A DNA stretch of 64,000 nucleotides from UBA2767 sp965228625 (GCA_965228625.1 OZ245829.1:2542001-2606000), one strand, 5' to 3'; shown: positions 8,564 to 17,466, counted from the stretch's first letter. Made by a program: numbers and translations. The notes: generated from the sequence alone by a model not told the origin.

Positions 8564-8651
8564 AGTCATAAGCAATACGCCGCTATTATCATAGATTGTT
8601 TAGTCACTACCTCTCGTCTCGAATGGCACACACCACCGAGAGGAGTGAATT

Positions 8652-9425
8652 GTGGGACTCTTGACAGGAAAGTCCGGCGTGATCGTCGGTGCCAGTTCCG
8701 GCATCGGCCACGCCGCAGCGACGCTTTTCGCCGAGGAAGGCGCACGGATCGCCGTGGTTGCACGGCGCCGCGAGAAGCTCGATGAGCTCGTCTCGAAGAT
8801 TAAGGGCAATGGCGGGCAGGCCGTCGCGATCCAGGCTGATGTAGCGTCGAGCGCAGACCATCGGCGCATTGTCGCGGAGACATGCGATGCCTTCGGCCGG
8901 CTCGACTTCGCGTTCAACAATGCCGGCACGATCGGAAATTTCGCACCGATGCTGGACCAGTCGGAGGCCGACTGGGACCGGACCATCTCAACCAACCTGA
9001 AAGCAATCTGGCTCTCCGTTCAGGCCCAGGCGGCGCGGATGCGCGAGCAAGGCGGCGGCGCGATCGTCAACACCTCCTCGTGGCTCGCCGTCGGCGCGTT
9101 GCCGGGTTCCACGGTGTATTCGGCCTCGAAGGCCGGGATCGACGGCATGATGCGGCCGGCGGCGCTCGAACTCGCCCCGTTCGGCATTCGGATCAACAAC
9201 ATCAATACGGGCGGCATCGATACCGAGATGACCCGCGAGGCATTCCAGCACGATCAGGGTGTGCTTGACGCCTTTGGCCGGTCGCATCCGATCGGCCGGA
9301 TGGGGACGCCGCGCGAGACCGCGGAATTGGCTTGCTTTCTCGTCTCGGACCGGGCGGCCAACATCACCGGGCAGGCAATCCTGGTCGACGGCGGCTACGC
9401 CATCGCCGGGCAGCGCGCCGCATAG
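8652..9425 (+). CDS. Short-chain dehydrogenase/reductase (SDR)
   Basis: 257 residues, the normal size for a classical SDR. The cofactor motif GASSGIG is near residue 14, NNAG near residue 89, the catalytic Ser in NTSSW near residue 142 and the YSASK catalytic Tyr/Lys near residue 156. It should be a cytoplasmic NAD(P)-dependent oxidoreductase of unknown substrate. The start is GTG with GAGAGGAG about 6 bases upstream. It is first in an operon with an SMP-30-like protein and divergent from the LysR gene, a common arrangement for inducible catabolic cassettes. Confidence 0.93.
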   Translation: MGLLTGKSGVIVGASSGIGHAAATLFAEEGARIAVVARRREKLDELVSKIKGNGGQAVAIQADVASSADHRRIVAETCDAFGRLDFAFNNAGTIGNFAPMLDQSEADWDRTISTNLKAIWLSVQAQAARMREQGGGAIVNTSSWLAVGALPGSTVYSASKAGIDGMMRPAALELAPFGIRINNINTGGIDTEMTREAFQHDQGVLDAFGRSHPIGRMGTPRETAELACFLVSDRAANITGQAILVDGGYAIAGQRAA

Positions 9426-9495
9426 CCGCCGCGGTGCGACGCATATCGAAGACAACGGCTCCGGCCGAGGACAAGCAAAGGAAAAGGAAAACAGG

Positions 9496-10488
9496 ATGTT
9501 TAGACACCTCAGGGTTTTTTCAATTGCCGCGGCGCTCGCGCTTGCAGCGACCAACACCGCGACGGCGTCACCAGACACCAAGACGATCTGGTTGCCCGAC
9601 GGATTTGCCTATCCGAACGGGATCGCCTTCAAGGAAATGGGCGGGCTCTTCGTCGGCTCCGTCGTTTCCGGGGATATCACCACGGTTGAACTCGGCAAAC
9701 AGCCGCAGGTTCGCTTCACCGAGACCGAGCGGCGGTTCGCGGGAACGGCTCTTCGCTATGACCCCGAGCGCGGCAAGCTGTGGGTTGCCTCGCCGGATTT
9801 CTTGGGCAAGGAAGTCGATGGCGAGATTGTCCGCCGTCCGCATCGACTGGCGGTAGTCGACGCCGCGACGGGCAAGGTTGAGTGGTCGGCCGAAATACCG
9901 GACGCCGGTTTCGCCAACGACATCGCCCTTGACGGACGCGGCGGAGCGTTTGTGACTGACACGGTTCGTGGCCGCGTCCTGCACGTCGCGGCGCCCGGCG
10001 CATCCTTCGAGATCGTCGCCGGCGGCCTCGAAAGCCGCCAGGGCGGTCTCGGCCCCGCCGGCATCGCGATGGACACCGATGGCACCCTGATCGTCGGCAT
10101 GTACAGCGACGGCCGGCTGGTGCGGGTTCGGCCCGCCCAGGGCGACGGCGACGCGGCGATCGAAGAGATCAATCTCGCGGCGCCGATTGCCAATCCGGAC
10201 GGCATCGCCTTCGCGCCGAACGGGCGATTGCTCGTGATCGACGGCGCTGTCAAATCCGGGAACGGCAGGCTCGTCGCCGTGGATCTCGACGGCCCGGGGC
10301 CCCATGCGGTCGAGACGTTGATTTCGGGCCTCGAACTGCCGGTGAACCTCTCGGTCGACGGTCGATTGGTTGCGGTCAGCGAGAGCCGCATTCGCCACCG
10401 GATGGTCGACGAGCCGACGCTCGTCACTCCGGAACGATTTCGGATTGTCCTTCTGGAGCTTGAAGACAGTACGGACGTCACGCAGTGA
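9496..10488 (+). CDS. Secreted SMP-30/gluconolactonase-like beta-propeller protein
   Basis: 330 residues. The first 25 residues are a signal peptide (basic start, then AAALALAATNTATAS), so the product is exported. Repeated blade-like pieces follow: GFAYPNGIAF, FANDIALDGRGGAFVTD, GPAGIAMDTDGTLIVG and IANPDGIAFAPNGRLLVID. These match the SMP-30/gluconolactonase/strictosidine-synthase-like propeller pattern. ATG 9496 is preferred because the signal peptide begins there and AGG-rich sequence precedes it; an upstream in-frame ATG overlaps the SDR gene. It follows the SDR gene by 70 bases and is probably co-transcribed. A lactonase or esterase role is inferred from family only. Confidence 0.85.
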   Translation: MFRHLRVFSIAAALALAATNTATASPDTKTIWLPDGFAYPNGIAFKEMGGLFVGSVVSGDITTVELGKQPQVRFTETERRFAGTALRYDPERGKLWVASPDFLGKEVDGEIVRRPHRLAVVDAATGKVEWSAEIPDAGFANDIALDGRGGAFVTDTVRGRVLHVAAPGASFEIVAGGLESRQGGLGPAGIAMDTDGTLIVGMYSDGRLVRVRPAQGDGDAAIEEINLAAPIANPDGIAFAPNGRLLVIDGAVKSGNGRLVAVDLDGPGPHAVETLISGLELPVNLSVDGRLVAVSESRIRHRMVDEPTLVTPERFRIVLLELEDSTDVTQ

Positions 10489-10566
10489 CGCGCCGTTTCG
10501 GCTCCACCGTTGCGCGCGCGGCTTGGGTGCTGGTCGCGGCATTCGACCCGGATTAGCGCCGCGTGC

Positions 10567-11715
10567 TCAGCGGGCCTCGTTCTTCGCCTGTTTCCCGTCG
10601 CTTTTCGCTTGCTCGCCCTTGTATTTGTCCTCTCCCGGAATCATCCGGTCGAGGGCCGCCAACTGGCTGCCGTCGTGCTTTGCGACCAGGGCGAGTGCCT
10701 CCTTGGCAACTTTGTCGGCAGCCGCGTTCAATGCCTTCTTGTTGTTCAGTTTCAGTCCGGCGGCGAATCCGGCGTCCGCAAGCCGGGCGACCTCCGGTAC
10801 GTCCGGCAGCGCCTTCGCCACCGCCTTCATCTTCTTTCGAGCAGCGTCCGCACGGCGGGCCATGCGAAACGCATACTCCTCGCTTTCGGTGGCGGAGCCG
10901 ACGGCGCGCAGCGCCGTCTCCAGCTCGACGGCCACTCCGACGACATAGAGAATCCGCCGCCGGTTCGGACTTGCTTTCTTGTTCTGACCCTTGGAGTACC
11001 AGGTGTTGTGCCGCACCTCTCCCTGCGACCAGGAGACCAGTTCGAACGGGCTGCCCGCGGGATGGCCGCCGACATTCACCAGTTCTTCGTGGGGCACGAC
11101 GTGGCAGCTGTAACAGTTCTTGGCCAGCTTGTAGATCGACGAGGGACGGATCATGCCGAGCTTGTCCGCCTTCTTCCAGCGCGCCGCTTCCTCCGCGCGC
11201 GATTCCGTCTTCTCCGTCTTGCCGGAAAACTCGCTGTGTACCTTGTACCAGTCCTTGCCGGGAGAGTGGCAGGACTCGCAGGAGATACCCGCGACCGGCT
11301 TCTTCTTTTTCTTTTTGATCTGGGTCGTGAAATGGCAATTCAGGCAGAGGCTCTCCGACTTAATCCTCTTGATCTTCATCTTGTCGGCGATGGCGCGCGC
11401 CTCCTTGCTGCGCGGCATGTCCTTGAACGTCTTGAAGTGATGCGTCTTTTTCCAGATCTCCGTCTCTTCCTTGTGGCACTCGGCGCACTGGTTCGGGCCG
11501 ATGATCTTGCGGTAGTCGACCGTGTTTATGGACTGACGTTTCTTGGACCGCGTCTTCTTTTTGGAAGCCGCCTTTTTGGAAGACGGTTTGGAGGCCGCGG
11601 CTTCGGGTTTTGCATCCTGCGACAGGACCGGCAGCGAAAGACCCGCGCCGAGACAGGTGACGAGAACGGCCAACAGAAGCGCATGGAGCGTCTTGTATTT
11701 GCGCAAACGATTCAT
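10567..11715 (-). CDS. Cytochrome c554-like four-haem protein
   Basis: 382 residues. A basic N-terminus and hydrophobic stretch (about residues 10-32) form a signal peptide or anchor, followed by a Lys/Ser/Ala-rich linker. Four CxxCH sites follow: CAECH, CLNCH, CESCH and CYSCH, with extra His residues nearby (THHFKTF, HVVPHEE, RHNTWY) that could be axial ligands. The pattern resembles the cytochrome c554/c-prime family. The C-terminal third has no haem motif and is helical and Lys/Ala-rich. ATG 11715 fits the signal peptide; upstream in-frame ATGs add an unlikely Pro/Arg-rich lead. The similar remnant next to the ferredoxin gene suggests the gene once adjoined the cytochrome operon. Confidence 0.87.
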   Translation of the reverse strand: MNRLRKYKTLHALLLAVLVTCLGAGLSLPVLSQDAKPEAAASKPSSKKAASKKKTRSKKRQSINTVDYRKIIGPNQCAECHKEETEIWKKTHHFKTFKDMPRSKEARAIADKMKIKRIKSESLCLNCHFTTQIKKKKKKPVAGISCESCHSPGKDWYKVHSEFSGKTEKTESRAEEAARWKKADKLGMIRPSSIYKLAKNCYSCHVVPHEELVNVGGHPAGSPFELVSWSQGEVRHNTWYSKGQNKKASPNRRRILYVVGVAVELETALRAVGSATESEEYAFRMARRADAARKKMKAVAKALPDVPEVARLADAGFAAGLKLNNKKALNAAADKVAKEALALVAKHDGSQLAALDRMIPGEDKYKGEQAKSDGKQAKNEAR

Positions 11716-12407
11716 ATGTCTTGAGCACGTGACGCGTGACATTGAAAAGACCGGTCGTGGTTGAACTCTAGGTTGGGTCGGTTGCGGGGCCTGGCGGAAT
11801 ACGCCGCGAGACGCTCCCCCCAAGCACCCGCAACCTGGCGCGAAGCAGCCCGATTGTGCAGTGCAGGTGCAGGGTCAGCCGCCCGCGCCAAACGGAACGC
11901 AATACGCGAGACGCGCGTTTCAGATCCGTAACGGACTCAGCGCGGGCGATTGCACATTTTGACCGGAAATCGACGTAAGACGCAGTTCGGTTGGACTACA
12001 GTTCAAGGATTTTCCCTCCCAGCTCCGGCGCCGGTGAAGCTGGACCCCCGGGTGTCCAGCATTCGACGGCATTTTGCGGAACACTCCACAGCCGAGGCAT
12101 GGCGTTCCGACTTTCTCGTTCGAACAGTCCGTGGTCTGACGGTCGTGCCCTTACCGTCAAAGCCGCGGCAGGATATGTCTAGCGAACGATTGTGGCGTCA
12201 TGCCGACGCAAACGTGACGTTTTGCCCGGAAATGCGGGGTTTTTCCGACCAAATCCGTGTGTTGGACGTGGGTTTGCACTGATTAGCCGCTGCCGGGAAA
12301 AAGACCTTCTTGCATACGGCGAAATAACGTCTTTCCGGCGATCGTCTTTACGCCGGCCCGGGCCCGGTGTATTAGCCTGCGCGCAAGGCCGTTTGCCTTC
12401 GACGTGC
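11716..12407. other. Non-coding stretch between cytochrome and tRNA
   Basis: About 690 bases without a gene I can support. Short open frames here have no coding character. It must hold the minus-strand cytochrome promoter and the plus-strand tRNA promoter; I could not identify either with confidence. Confidence 0.5.
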
Positions 12408-12497
<90 letters not shown>

Positions 12498-12614
12498 TTT
12501 GCCGTCCGTTGCGCAATACAGGAGGTCGGTTCGCCCGAACCGACGTCCGTTCCGGCGACGGTTCGCACATGCCAATCGAGAAACCGAACTGATCCGGATC
12601 TGATCGGAATGGAT

Positions 12615-12998
12615 CTAGGTTGCTGCGTCCGGGCTGAACATGACCATCTGTATTTTCCACCCATCCGCCTGCCGCGTCAGCGCGATCATCTGCTTAATGT
12701 CGCTTCTGCCCCAGAGGATGTGGTTGGCGACCACCGAATAGTCGCCCTGTCCCTCGATGCGCCAGTCCTTGAAACTGAAGGTGTCTGGGGCGGCAAGATT
12801 GGCGCGCGCATATGACATGATTTCGTCACGGCCATTCAGCGATGCGTGATTGGGCGGCATCAGCATTGCGTCCTCGGTCCAAAACCCGATCCAGCTTTCG
12901 TAATTCCCGTCGGCCAGGGCTTGGGTCCAATTCTCGATCGTGGACCGAATTGTTTTCGCGGTTGAGTTGTCGATTTTGCTCATCGTCTTGCTCGTCAC
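12615..12998 (-). CDS. SnoaL/NTF2-like small protein
   Basis: 127 residues. The pattern (TIENWTQALADGNYESWIGFWTEDA, then a His/Asn-containing strand, and a final GWKIQMVMFSPDA strand) fits the SnoaL/DUF4440-type cone-shaped NTF2 fold used by small isomerases, hydratases and uncharacterised proteins. Start could be the first ATG (MTSK) or the ATG five codons in. It runs on the same strand as the DUF3237 and second NTF2-like genes, about 90 bases downstream of them, and may be a loosely coupled third gene. Substrate unknown. Confidence 0.78.
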   Translation of the reverse strand: MTSKTMSKIDNSTAKTIRSTIENWTQALADGNYESWIGFWTEDAMLMPPNHASLNGRDEIMSYARANLAAPDTFSFKDWRIEGQGDYSVVANHILWGRSDIKQMIALTRQADGWKIQMVMFSPDAAT

Positions 12999-13091
12999 CT
13001 CCGTCGGACCCGTGCTCCCTACACGCCCACGCGCAAATCAAAACACTACGCGGCGGCAACGGTCTTGTCACGATGCGGTCGCCCCAGCGCC

Positions 13092-13610
13092 TCACGTAAC
13101 GGCGAAGACGCGATGAATCGGACCGCCGTCGCCGGTTCTGGACTTGGTCACGGCGATAATGTTGTTGAGCCAGGCATATCGCGCATCACCGGTTTCAAAT
13201 TGGGGTGCCGCGCGGAAGTAGTAGCGCCATGCGCCCGCCGGATCGTCCGGCTTTTCAAGATCGAGCGCATACTCGGCGTCTTCCGGCGCCGACCAGAACC
13301 GGCCCTGCCAGTGCAGATAGAGCAAGGCGTTATCGTGCGTTTCCAGGCAGAAGCGTACGTCCAGCACACCCGTTCCGTCCGGGCGGATACGAACCCAGTC
13401 CGCACCCGCATCCGGCACAACGCGTCCGCTCAAGTGAGGTCCTTCGAACGTGCCGCCCTTCACGAGAAAAATCACGCGGTTGCCGTCGGGCGTCGGCCCC
13501 ACATCCATGGCGGGCAAATGAAGCTTCACGCGCGCCTCGAACAGGAACGCGAGGGCCGGCGGGCTGTCCGCGTCCCAATCGGCCTCGTTCACTTTCAGGC
13601 TGTCAAGCAT
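13092..13610 (-). CDS. DUF3237-family protein
   Basis: 172 residues. The chain reads as a beta-barrel of the DUF3237 type: FLFEARVKLH near the start, GNRVIFLVKGGTFEGPHLSG, DWVRIRPDGTGVLDVRFCLET and RYAWLNNIIAV near the end. The biochemical role of this family is not established. It follows the NTF2-like gene by 15 bases on the same strand, so the two form an operon divergent from the MarR regulator. Confidence 0.85.
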   Translation of the reverse strand: MLDSLKVNEADWDADSPPALAFLFEARVKLHLPAMDVGPTPDGNRVIFLVKGGTFEGPHLSGRVVPDAGADWVRIRPDGTGVLDVRFCLETHDNALLYLHWQGRFWSAPEDAEYALDLEKPDDPAGAWRYYFRAAPQFETGDARYAWLNNIIAVTKSRTGDGGPIHRVFAVT

Positions 13611-13625
13611 AGCGCCCTGTCCTCT

Positions 13626-14099
13626 TCATGCCGTTGCCGATTGCGCCCGCCCGCCGAAAACGTTCTTCCACACGCCGTCGATGGAGATGCCGGACTGGGC
13701 GGCGATCTGCGCCAAATCACACATGAAATGTTCGGTCGCGATGAGATCGTCCCTGAAGGTCATCCGGATGGTCACGGGGATCGCGATTCGCCGACCGTTG
13801 GGCGTCATCCCTTTGGCATCGCTCGCGTCGACAGCCATCGTCATGCGGACCGTGCCCCAACCGACGAAACGTTCGCCGTCGGCGACATGGCCTTCGAAGG
13901 TCACTTCGTAATCCGGATAGTTGGCGAAGAAATGCGTCAGAAGAGCCGCATTTTCTTCCTTGCCGCGAGCGATTGCGCCCCAGGCCGGTGAGGACAGTTC
14001 GATATCGTCGTGCATGAAGGCAAGGGCGGCAGCGACATCCTGCCGATTCTTTGCGACGCCCAATTCGTAGGCCAGTTCATACATGCGCTCCGGGGTCAT
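13626..14099 (-). CDS. SnoaL/NTF2-like protein, first gene of the MarR-divergent operon
   Basis: 157 residues. The pattern resembles SnoaL-like ester-cyclase relatives: VAAALAFMHDDIELSSPAWG, then LLTHFFANYPDYEVTFEGHVADGE and a paired strand MTMAVDASD. ATG 14099 is chosen because the strong ribosome site AGGAGGA lies 7 bases upstream; an earlier in-frame ATG at 14144 would swallow that site. The start is 102 bases from the divergent MarR gene, so it is a likely MarR target. Substrate unknown. Confidence 0.85.
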   Translation of the reverse strand: MTPERMYELAYELGVAKNRQDVAAALAFMHDDIELSSPAWGAIARGKEENAALLTHFFANYPDYEVTFEGHVADGERFVGWGTVRMTMAVDASDAKGMTPNGRRIAIPVTIRMTFRDDLIATEHFMCDLAQIAAQSGISIDGVWKNVFGGRAQSATA

Positions 14100-14174
14100 T
14101 GCCGTTCCTCCTGCAAACAAGCAATAAACATATGCATGACGCACACATTATGAGTCAAGCTCGTTTGCAGAATT

Positions 14175-14189
14175 TATGCGGCGCGCATA
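14175..14189. promoter_or_regulatory. Candidate MarR operator
   Basis: Perfect inverted repeat TATGCG-GCG-CGCATA, 12 bases before the MarR start and inside the divergent promoter region. MarR-family dimers bind palindromes of this size, often over their own promoter. Confidence 0.5.
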
Positions 14190-14201
14190 CAATCTGCGTT
14201 C

Positions 14202-14696
14202 ATGGACCGAACCACGAATCTGCTTGGGGCAGCCGCACTCGCGATCACCGACCGGATCCGGGATGAGATGCAGAGGTTGCTCAACCGATCGGGTGAGACG
14301 GCTGCGGCAATCATCGTTCTCGGCTATGCGCCGGGATTGTCGCTTGAACTGCTCCGCCAGGTGCTTGATCTTTCGCATCCCGGCACGGTTCGGTTGATCG
14401 ACCGGGTCGAAGTAGACGGTCTTGTCGAACGGCGCAAAGCTGCCGATGGCCGCGCGGTAGCACTGCATCTGACAGCAAAGGGCAGAGCTCTGCGTCGGAA
14501 GCTGATGGACCGCCGTCTCGATACGCTGGAAGCATCCCTAAAGGGGCTTACCACCGACGAGCGGATTGCCCTCGGCGAGTTGCTCGCGAAGGTTCTCAAG
14601 AACCTTCCGGAGTCCGAGATGGCAAAACACCGCATCTGTCGTCTCTGCGCCGTCCGAGTGTGCAGCGACTGCCCCATTCCGGGCAACGCGATTTGA
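14202..14696 (+). CDS. MarR-family regulator with Cys-rich tail
   Basis: 164 residues. A winged helix is visible: LSLELLRQVLDLSHPGTVRLIDRVEVDGLVERRK followed by the wing DGRAVALHLTAKG. Long helices flank it as in MarR dimers. The C-terminal end has four cysteines in CRLCAVRVCSDC, an unusual feature that could bind a metal or sense oxidants. It is divergent from the NTF2-like/DUF3237 operon and a palindrome lies in the shared promoter region, so it likely regulates that operon and itself. Confidence 0.9.
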   Translation: MDRTTNLLGAAALAITDRIRDEMQRLLNRSGETAAAIIVLGYAPGLSLELLRQVLDLSHPGTVRLIDRVEVDGLVERRKAADGRAVALHLTAKGRALRRKLMDRRLDTLEASLKGLTTDERIALGELLAKVLKNLPESEMAKHRICRLCAVRVCSDCPIPGNAI

Positions 14697-14766
14697 TTGC
14701 TCATCAATGAACCGCCCTGAAAGGGCTGGAGGCGTGAAGTCGCAGTTTCCTTGGAGCTGTGAGGTG

Positions 14767-15486
14767 TCAGGCCGGGACGCAAATGTGACGACGCTTTTTG
14801 TCCAGCGTCCCGCCGAACCGTTGAACCAGGCGTGAAAGCTCGTCGCTGCTCAGCCCTACACCTTTTTCGATGCGCGCTTTGTTGGTTGGGTTGAAAAAAA
14901 GGGTAATGCGCCCGCCGGGGTTAAGGTGCCTGTCAACCAGATGCTGCAAAAGGAACTCCCACTCCGCGAGCGAGTACAGATCGCCATCGTTGCGCTGATG
15001 CCATCCGGCAGAAAAGGTGGTGATGAGGTCGAACCGCCCAATCCAGGGGAGCCGCCGTTTTGGCTCCATGCGATAGTGTCTCCAGTCCACATCAAACAGA
15101 CGGCACATGTCTTCGACCACCGGAACGCCGGGAAGATCCAGCCCGATCATGCGGTGTCCAAGAAACTCTCCTGCAAGCAGGAAGTGCCCTGGCCCGGATC
15201 CGATATCGAGAACCTTGATCGGCCGCGACTTGTGCAGCTTCAGTCTCATCGCCTTGTTGAAATTCTTGTCCAGATAAAATGCAAGATCGAAGTATTTGAG
15301 CATGTATCTGGCGCGCGCAGGGTCAGCCAGATACGACCGCTGCAGTTCATCGAACTCACCTAGCGGGACACGCGACTTGGTCCATTCGAGGAAAGCACGC
15401 CGGCGCGCTCCTCGCGTGACCGCAATGCGCGCTTCAATCGATGACAGTGCGTCCGCCTCCGGATTGGCGTTTTTGAAGGTCCTCAT
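14767..15486 (-). CDS. SAM-dependent class I methyltransferase
   Basis: 239 residues. SAM-binding motif I is VLDIGSGPGHFLLAGEFLG near residue 91, followed by the acidic loop of strand 2 (MIGLDLPG) and a later strand (GRITLFFNPTN). The first 90 residues are helical and include SYLADPARARYMLKYF. It should be a cytoplasmic methyltransferase whose substrate cannot be told from the sequence. It stands alone, convergent with the MarR gene. Confidence 0.85.
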   Translation of the reverse strand: MRTFKNANPEADALSSIEARIAVTRGARRRAFLEWTKSRVPLGEFDELQRSYLADPARARYMLKYFDLAFYLDKNFNKAMRLKLHKSRPIKVLDIGSGPGHFLLAGEFLGHRMIGLDLPGVPVVEDMCRLFDVDWRHYRMEPKRRLPWIGRFDLITTFSAGWHQRNDGDLYSLAEWEFLLQHLVDRHLNPGGRITLFFNPTNKARIEKGVGLSSDELSRLVQRFGGTLDKKRRHICVPA

Positions 15487-15513
15487 GACAGCCCTGCCAA
15501 CTCGCTGCGTGCG

Positions 15514-15771
15514 TTAGTTGATTTTCAGCTTGGAAATGCAAGGTGCCGGCTCGCACCCGCCGTATTCGAACGTGTATTCTTCTTCAGCGAAGTCAGTCAG
15601 AACTTCCTCATACAGCAGCCACAAACGACCGCATTCATGCGCGGTATCCGGTTCATCTGATCTTGTGAGAGGAACGGTTCTGTAAAATGCAACGGTTTCT
15701 CGCGTCAGCAGCACATCGCCAAAATCTGTTGTCGCGATACCGTTCCGTTGGTCGATTTTGACGCCGCACAT
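15514..15771 (-). CDS. Small hypothetical protein, possibly a frameshifted 3' part
   Basis: 85 residues, acidic, with three cysteines (CGGC-like spacing is absent; they lie in HECGRL and GGCEPAPC). No family recognised. No convincing ribosome site precedes its ATG. A second minus-strand frame at 15705-15980 (91 residues, starting MTDPLAESLPFAGERT) overlaps its first 67 bases, and joining the two by one frameshift near 15760 would give a single protein of about 150 residues with a hydrophobic stretch (APLAVLACVSASPFVLML). So this may be the end of a broken gene or of one split by a sequence error. Confidence 0.4.
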   Translation of the reverse strand: MCGVKIDQRNGIATTDFGDVLLTRETVAFYRTVPLTRSDEPDTAHECGRLWLLYEEVLTDFAEEEYTFEYGGCEPAPCISKLKIN

Positions 15772-16193
15772 GCTGCGGACTTAGCATTCTCGGCATCTTT
15801 AAGAATGACCCGTATGGGTGGCTGCAGACCTTCGTGAAGCATCAACACGAATGGCGACGCAGACACACATGCGAGCACGGCCAACGGCGCCCGCGCCGCG
15901 TTCGCGTGGCGCGTGTCTACCGAGAGGCTTATGGTCCGCTCGCCGGCAAATGGCAGTGATTCGGCCAGTGGGTCGGTCACGACAATTCTGGGCGGGCCGA
16001 TACCTTGGAAGAGTGTCTGGAGGTGATCAAGGGCCGGGCACCGGCCGACGACCGGATCTATGACAATAAGAGCGCTGAAGCCCGACCTTGGTGACGGTGG
16101 ACGCTCCCTTCGGCCCGACGTTCAATGCGTTGAGATACTTTTCGAGTCGCCTCTGGAAATTGTCAGGCGAATCGAATGACGCTGCCGAGTGCA
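15772..16193. other. Mostly non-coding stretch with a possible broken gene
   Basis: About 420 bases. The only frame worth noting is the minus-strand 15705-15980 piece described with the neighbouring small gene. I see no RNA gene, repeat or clear promoter. Confidence 0.35.
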
Positions 16194-16406
16194 CTAGAGA
16201 TGACGCACCGCCGTCAGCGACCAGATCAGTGCAGCCGCCCAACCGAGCAAGGTCCAGCCCAACAGAATGTTGAGCATGAATATGGCCATCGCATTGTGGT
16301 GCTCGCGACGCCACGCGATCAAGGCGGGGACAAAGTAGATCGTCGCAACCAGAAATATGCCGATGACTACCCAAAAGTCCCCAGTCGCAGCAAAGTGAAT
16401 CGTCAC
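16194..16406 (-). CDS. Superinfection-immunity-like small membrane protein
   Basis: 70 residues with two membrane helices (about 10-30 and 43-65) joined by AWRREHHNAMAIFMLNILLG. The second part, NILLGWTLLGWAAALIWSL, is the characteristic pattern of the superinfection immunity family (T4 Imm-like), found in phages and widely in bacterial chromosomes. In T4 the protein blocks DNA entry of related phages; chromosomal members are uncharacterised. No phage genes surround it. Confidence 0.75.
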   Translation of the reverse strand: MTIHFAATGDFWVVIGIFLVATIYFVPALIAWRREHHNAMAIFMLNILLGWTLLGWAAALIWSLTAVRHL

Positions 16407-16986
16407 CGGCGCGTCTTCCTCAACTAGTATCCCGCCCTCAATCGCCGCGCCTCGTGACGCGACGACTCCGAAGAGAACCTCAACAAGCCGCGAAAATGAT
16501 CAAGCGTACGAGCTGCCGTGACAACGAACCAGCGCGCGAATACGACATGGCTCGCAACTCAAGCCAGAAGGTCGCAGCCGGTGTCCCGGCTCCGGTGAAC
16601 GACGTCCGGCGCTGCCCGAAATCCAGATTGCCGTTCATGAAACAGTTGAAGCTGGTCATTCAACTATCTCCATCATATGCCTGGCTCGGCAGAGAACATT
16701 ACCCATGCAGGCGTTGTCCCGCCGTCGTTGCCGTTGTCACGGAGCCGTGTCGCGTCCCCCGTCACAAGGCCACCCGCCGTCATTCCGACGTACACAGCGC
16801 CGTAACGCGTGACGTCATCAGTAACCAGCTCCGTGAGCGCCTGCACTGAGCCGTCTGCCGTCGTGACGCTGAGCTCCGATACGGACGAACTGCAAAAAAG
16901 GTCGGAGCCGCGCGCATGGGAGCGGGAAACCAAATCGGTGGACGGGCCGTCGTAGCCGATTGCACTTGACCGTTAGCGAAGAGCCG
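16407..16986. other. Non-coding stretch
   Basis: About 580 bases with no gene I can support. An 86-residue minus-strand frame at 16673-16933 has somewhat protein-like composition but no family, ribosome site or neighbour to back it. Confidence 0.4.
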
Positions 16987-17427
16987 CTACAGCTTCTCGC
17001 CGGGCAGTTTGCTGGCCTGTGTCACCCAATCGGCGAACCGGGTCTCGTCGAACGGCTCGTCCTCATAAATGTGAAAGTAGCGCACCTCGTCCTGCTTGGA
17101 GGCGACAGGCGGGACGGGATCGAGCGAGGTGCCGCGGAAGAACGTGACCTTGATGTATCTCGTGAAGCAATGATAGCTGAGGAACCAGCCCCGGCCCTCG
17201 ACGCCGTAGAGCGGCGAGTTCCATTTGACCGCCTTCTGAACCTCGGGAACCGTGCGCACGACAATATCGTCGATCCGGCGCCCGACCCCGCTCTTCCAGC
17301 CGGGCATGGCCGCGATATAGGCCTTTACGGGGGCATCCCCGTAGCCCTTCGGGATCTGCGGGTTGCCGCCTGAAAGAAGCTTCGGCTTCGCAGTCTTCGC
17401 CGATTTTCCCGACGCCTTGCTGGGCAT
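16987..17427 (-). CDS. DUF1801-family protein
   Basis: 146 residues. After a Lys/Ser-rich lead of about 25 residues, the chain fits DUF1801 (YdhG/iron-chaperone-like fold): VKAYIAAMPGWKSGVGRRID, VQKAVKWNSPLYG, GWFLSYHCFTRYIKVTFFRG and a C-terminal helix. The eukaryotic frataxin-like comparison for this family is only structural; the function is not settled. It is 39 bases downstream of the M20 gene and may be the last gene of that operon. Confidence 0.85.
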   Translation of the reverse strand: MPSKASGKSAKTAKPKLLSGGNPQIPKGYGDAPVKAYIAAMPGWKSGVGRRIDDIVVRTVPEVQKAVKWNSPLYGVEGRGWFLSYHCFTRYIKVTFFRGTSLDPVPPVASKQDEVRYFHIYEDEPFDETRFADWVTQASKLPGEKL

Positions 17428-17466
17428 GACTTCCCCTCATTTCTCGGGCCGGTCGATCCGCTCGCG

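Noticed and set aside
7599..10488. A transposon or integron carrying the LysR/SDR/SMP-30 cassette
   Set aside because: No transposase, terminal inverted repeats or attachment site is visible at its edges; only the cytochrome remnant marks the junction.
11950..12282. 110-residue frame upstream of tRNA-Ser
   Set aside because: No ribosome site, no family and composition like non-coding sequence.
16194..16406. A prophage or defence island around the superinfection-immunity-like gene
   Set aside because: No phage structural, integrase or defence genes lie within several kilobases on either side.
16673..16933. 86-residue minus-strand frame
   Set aside because: Slightly protein-like (VSELSVTTADGSV) but without family, ribosome site or context; left as a note only.
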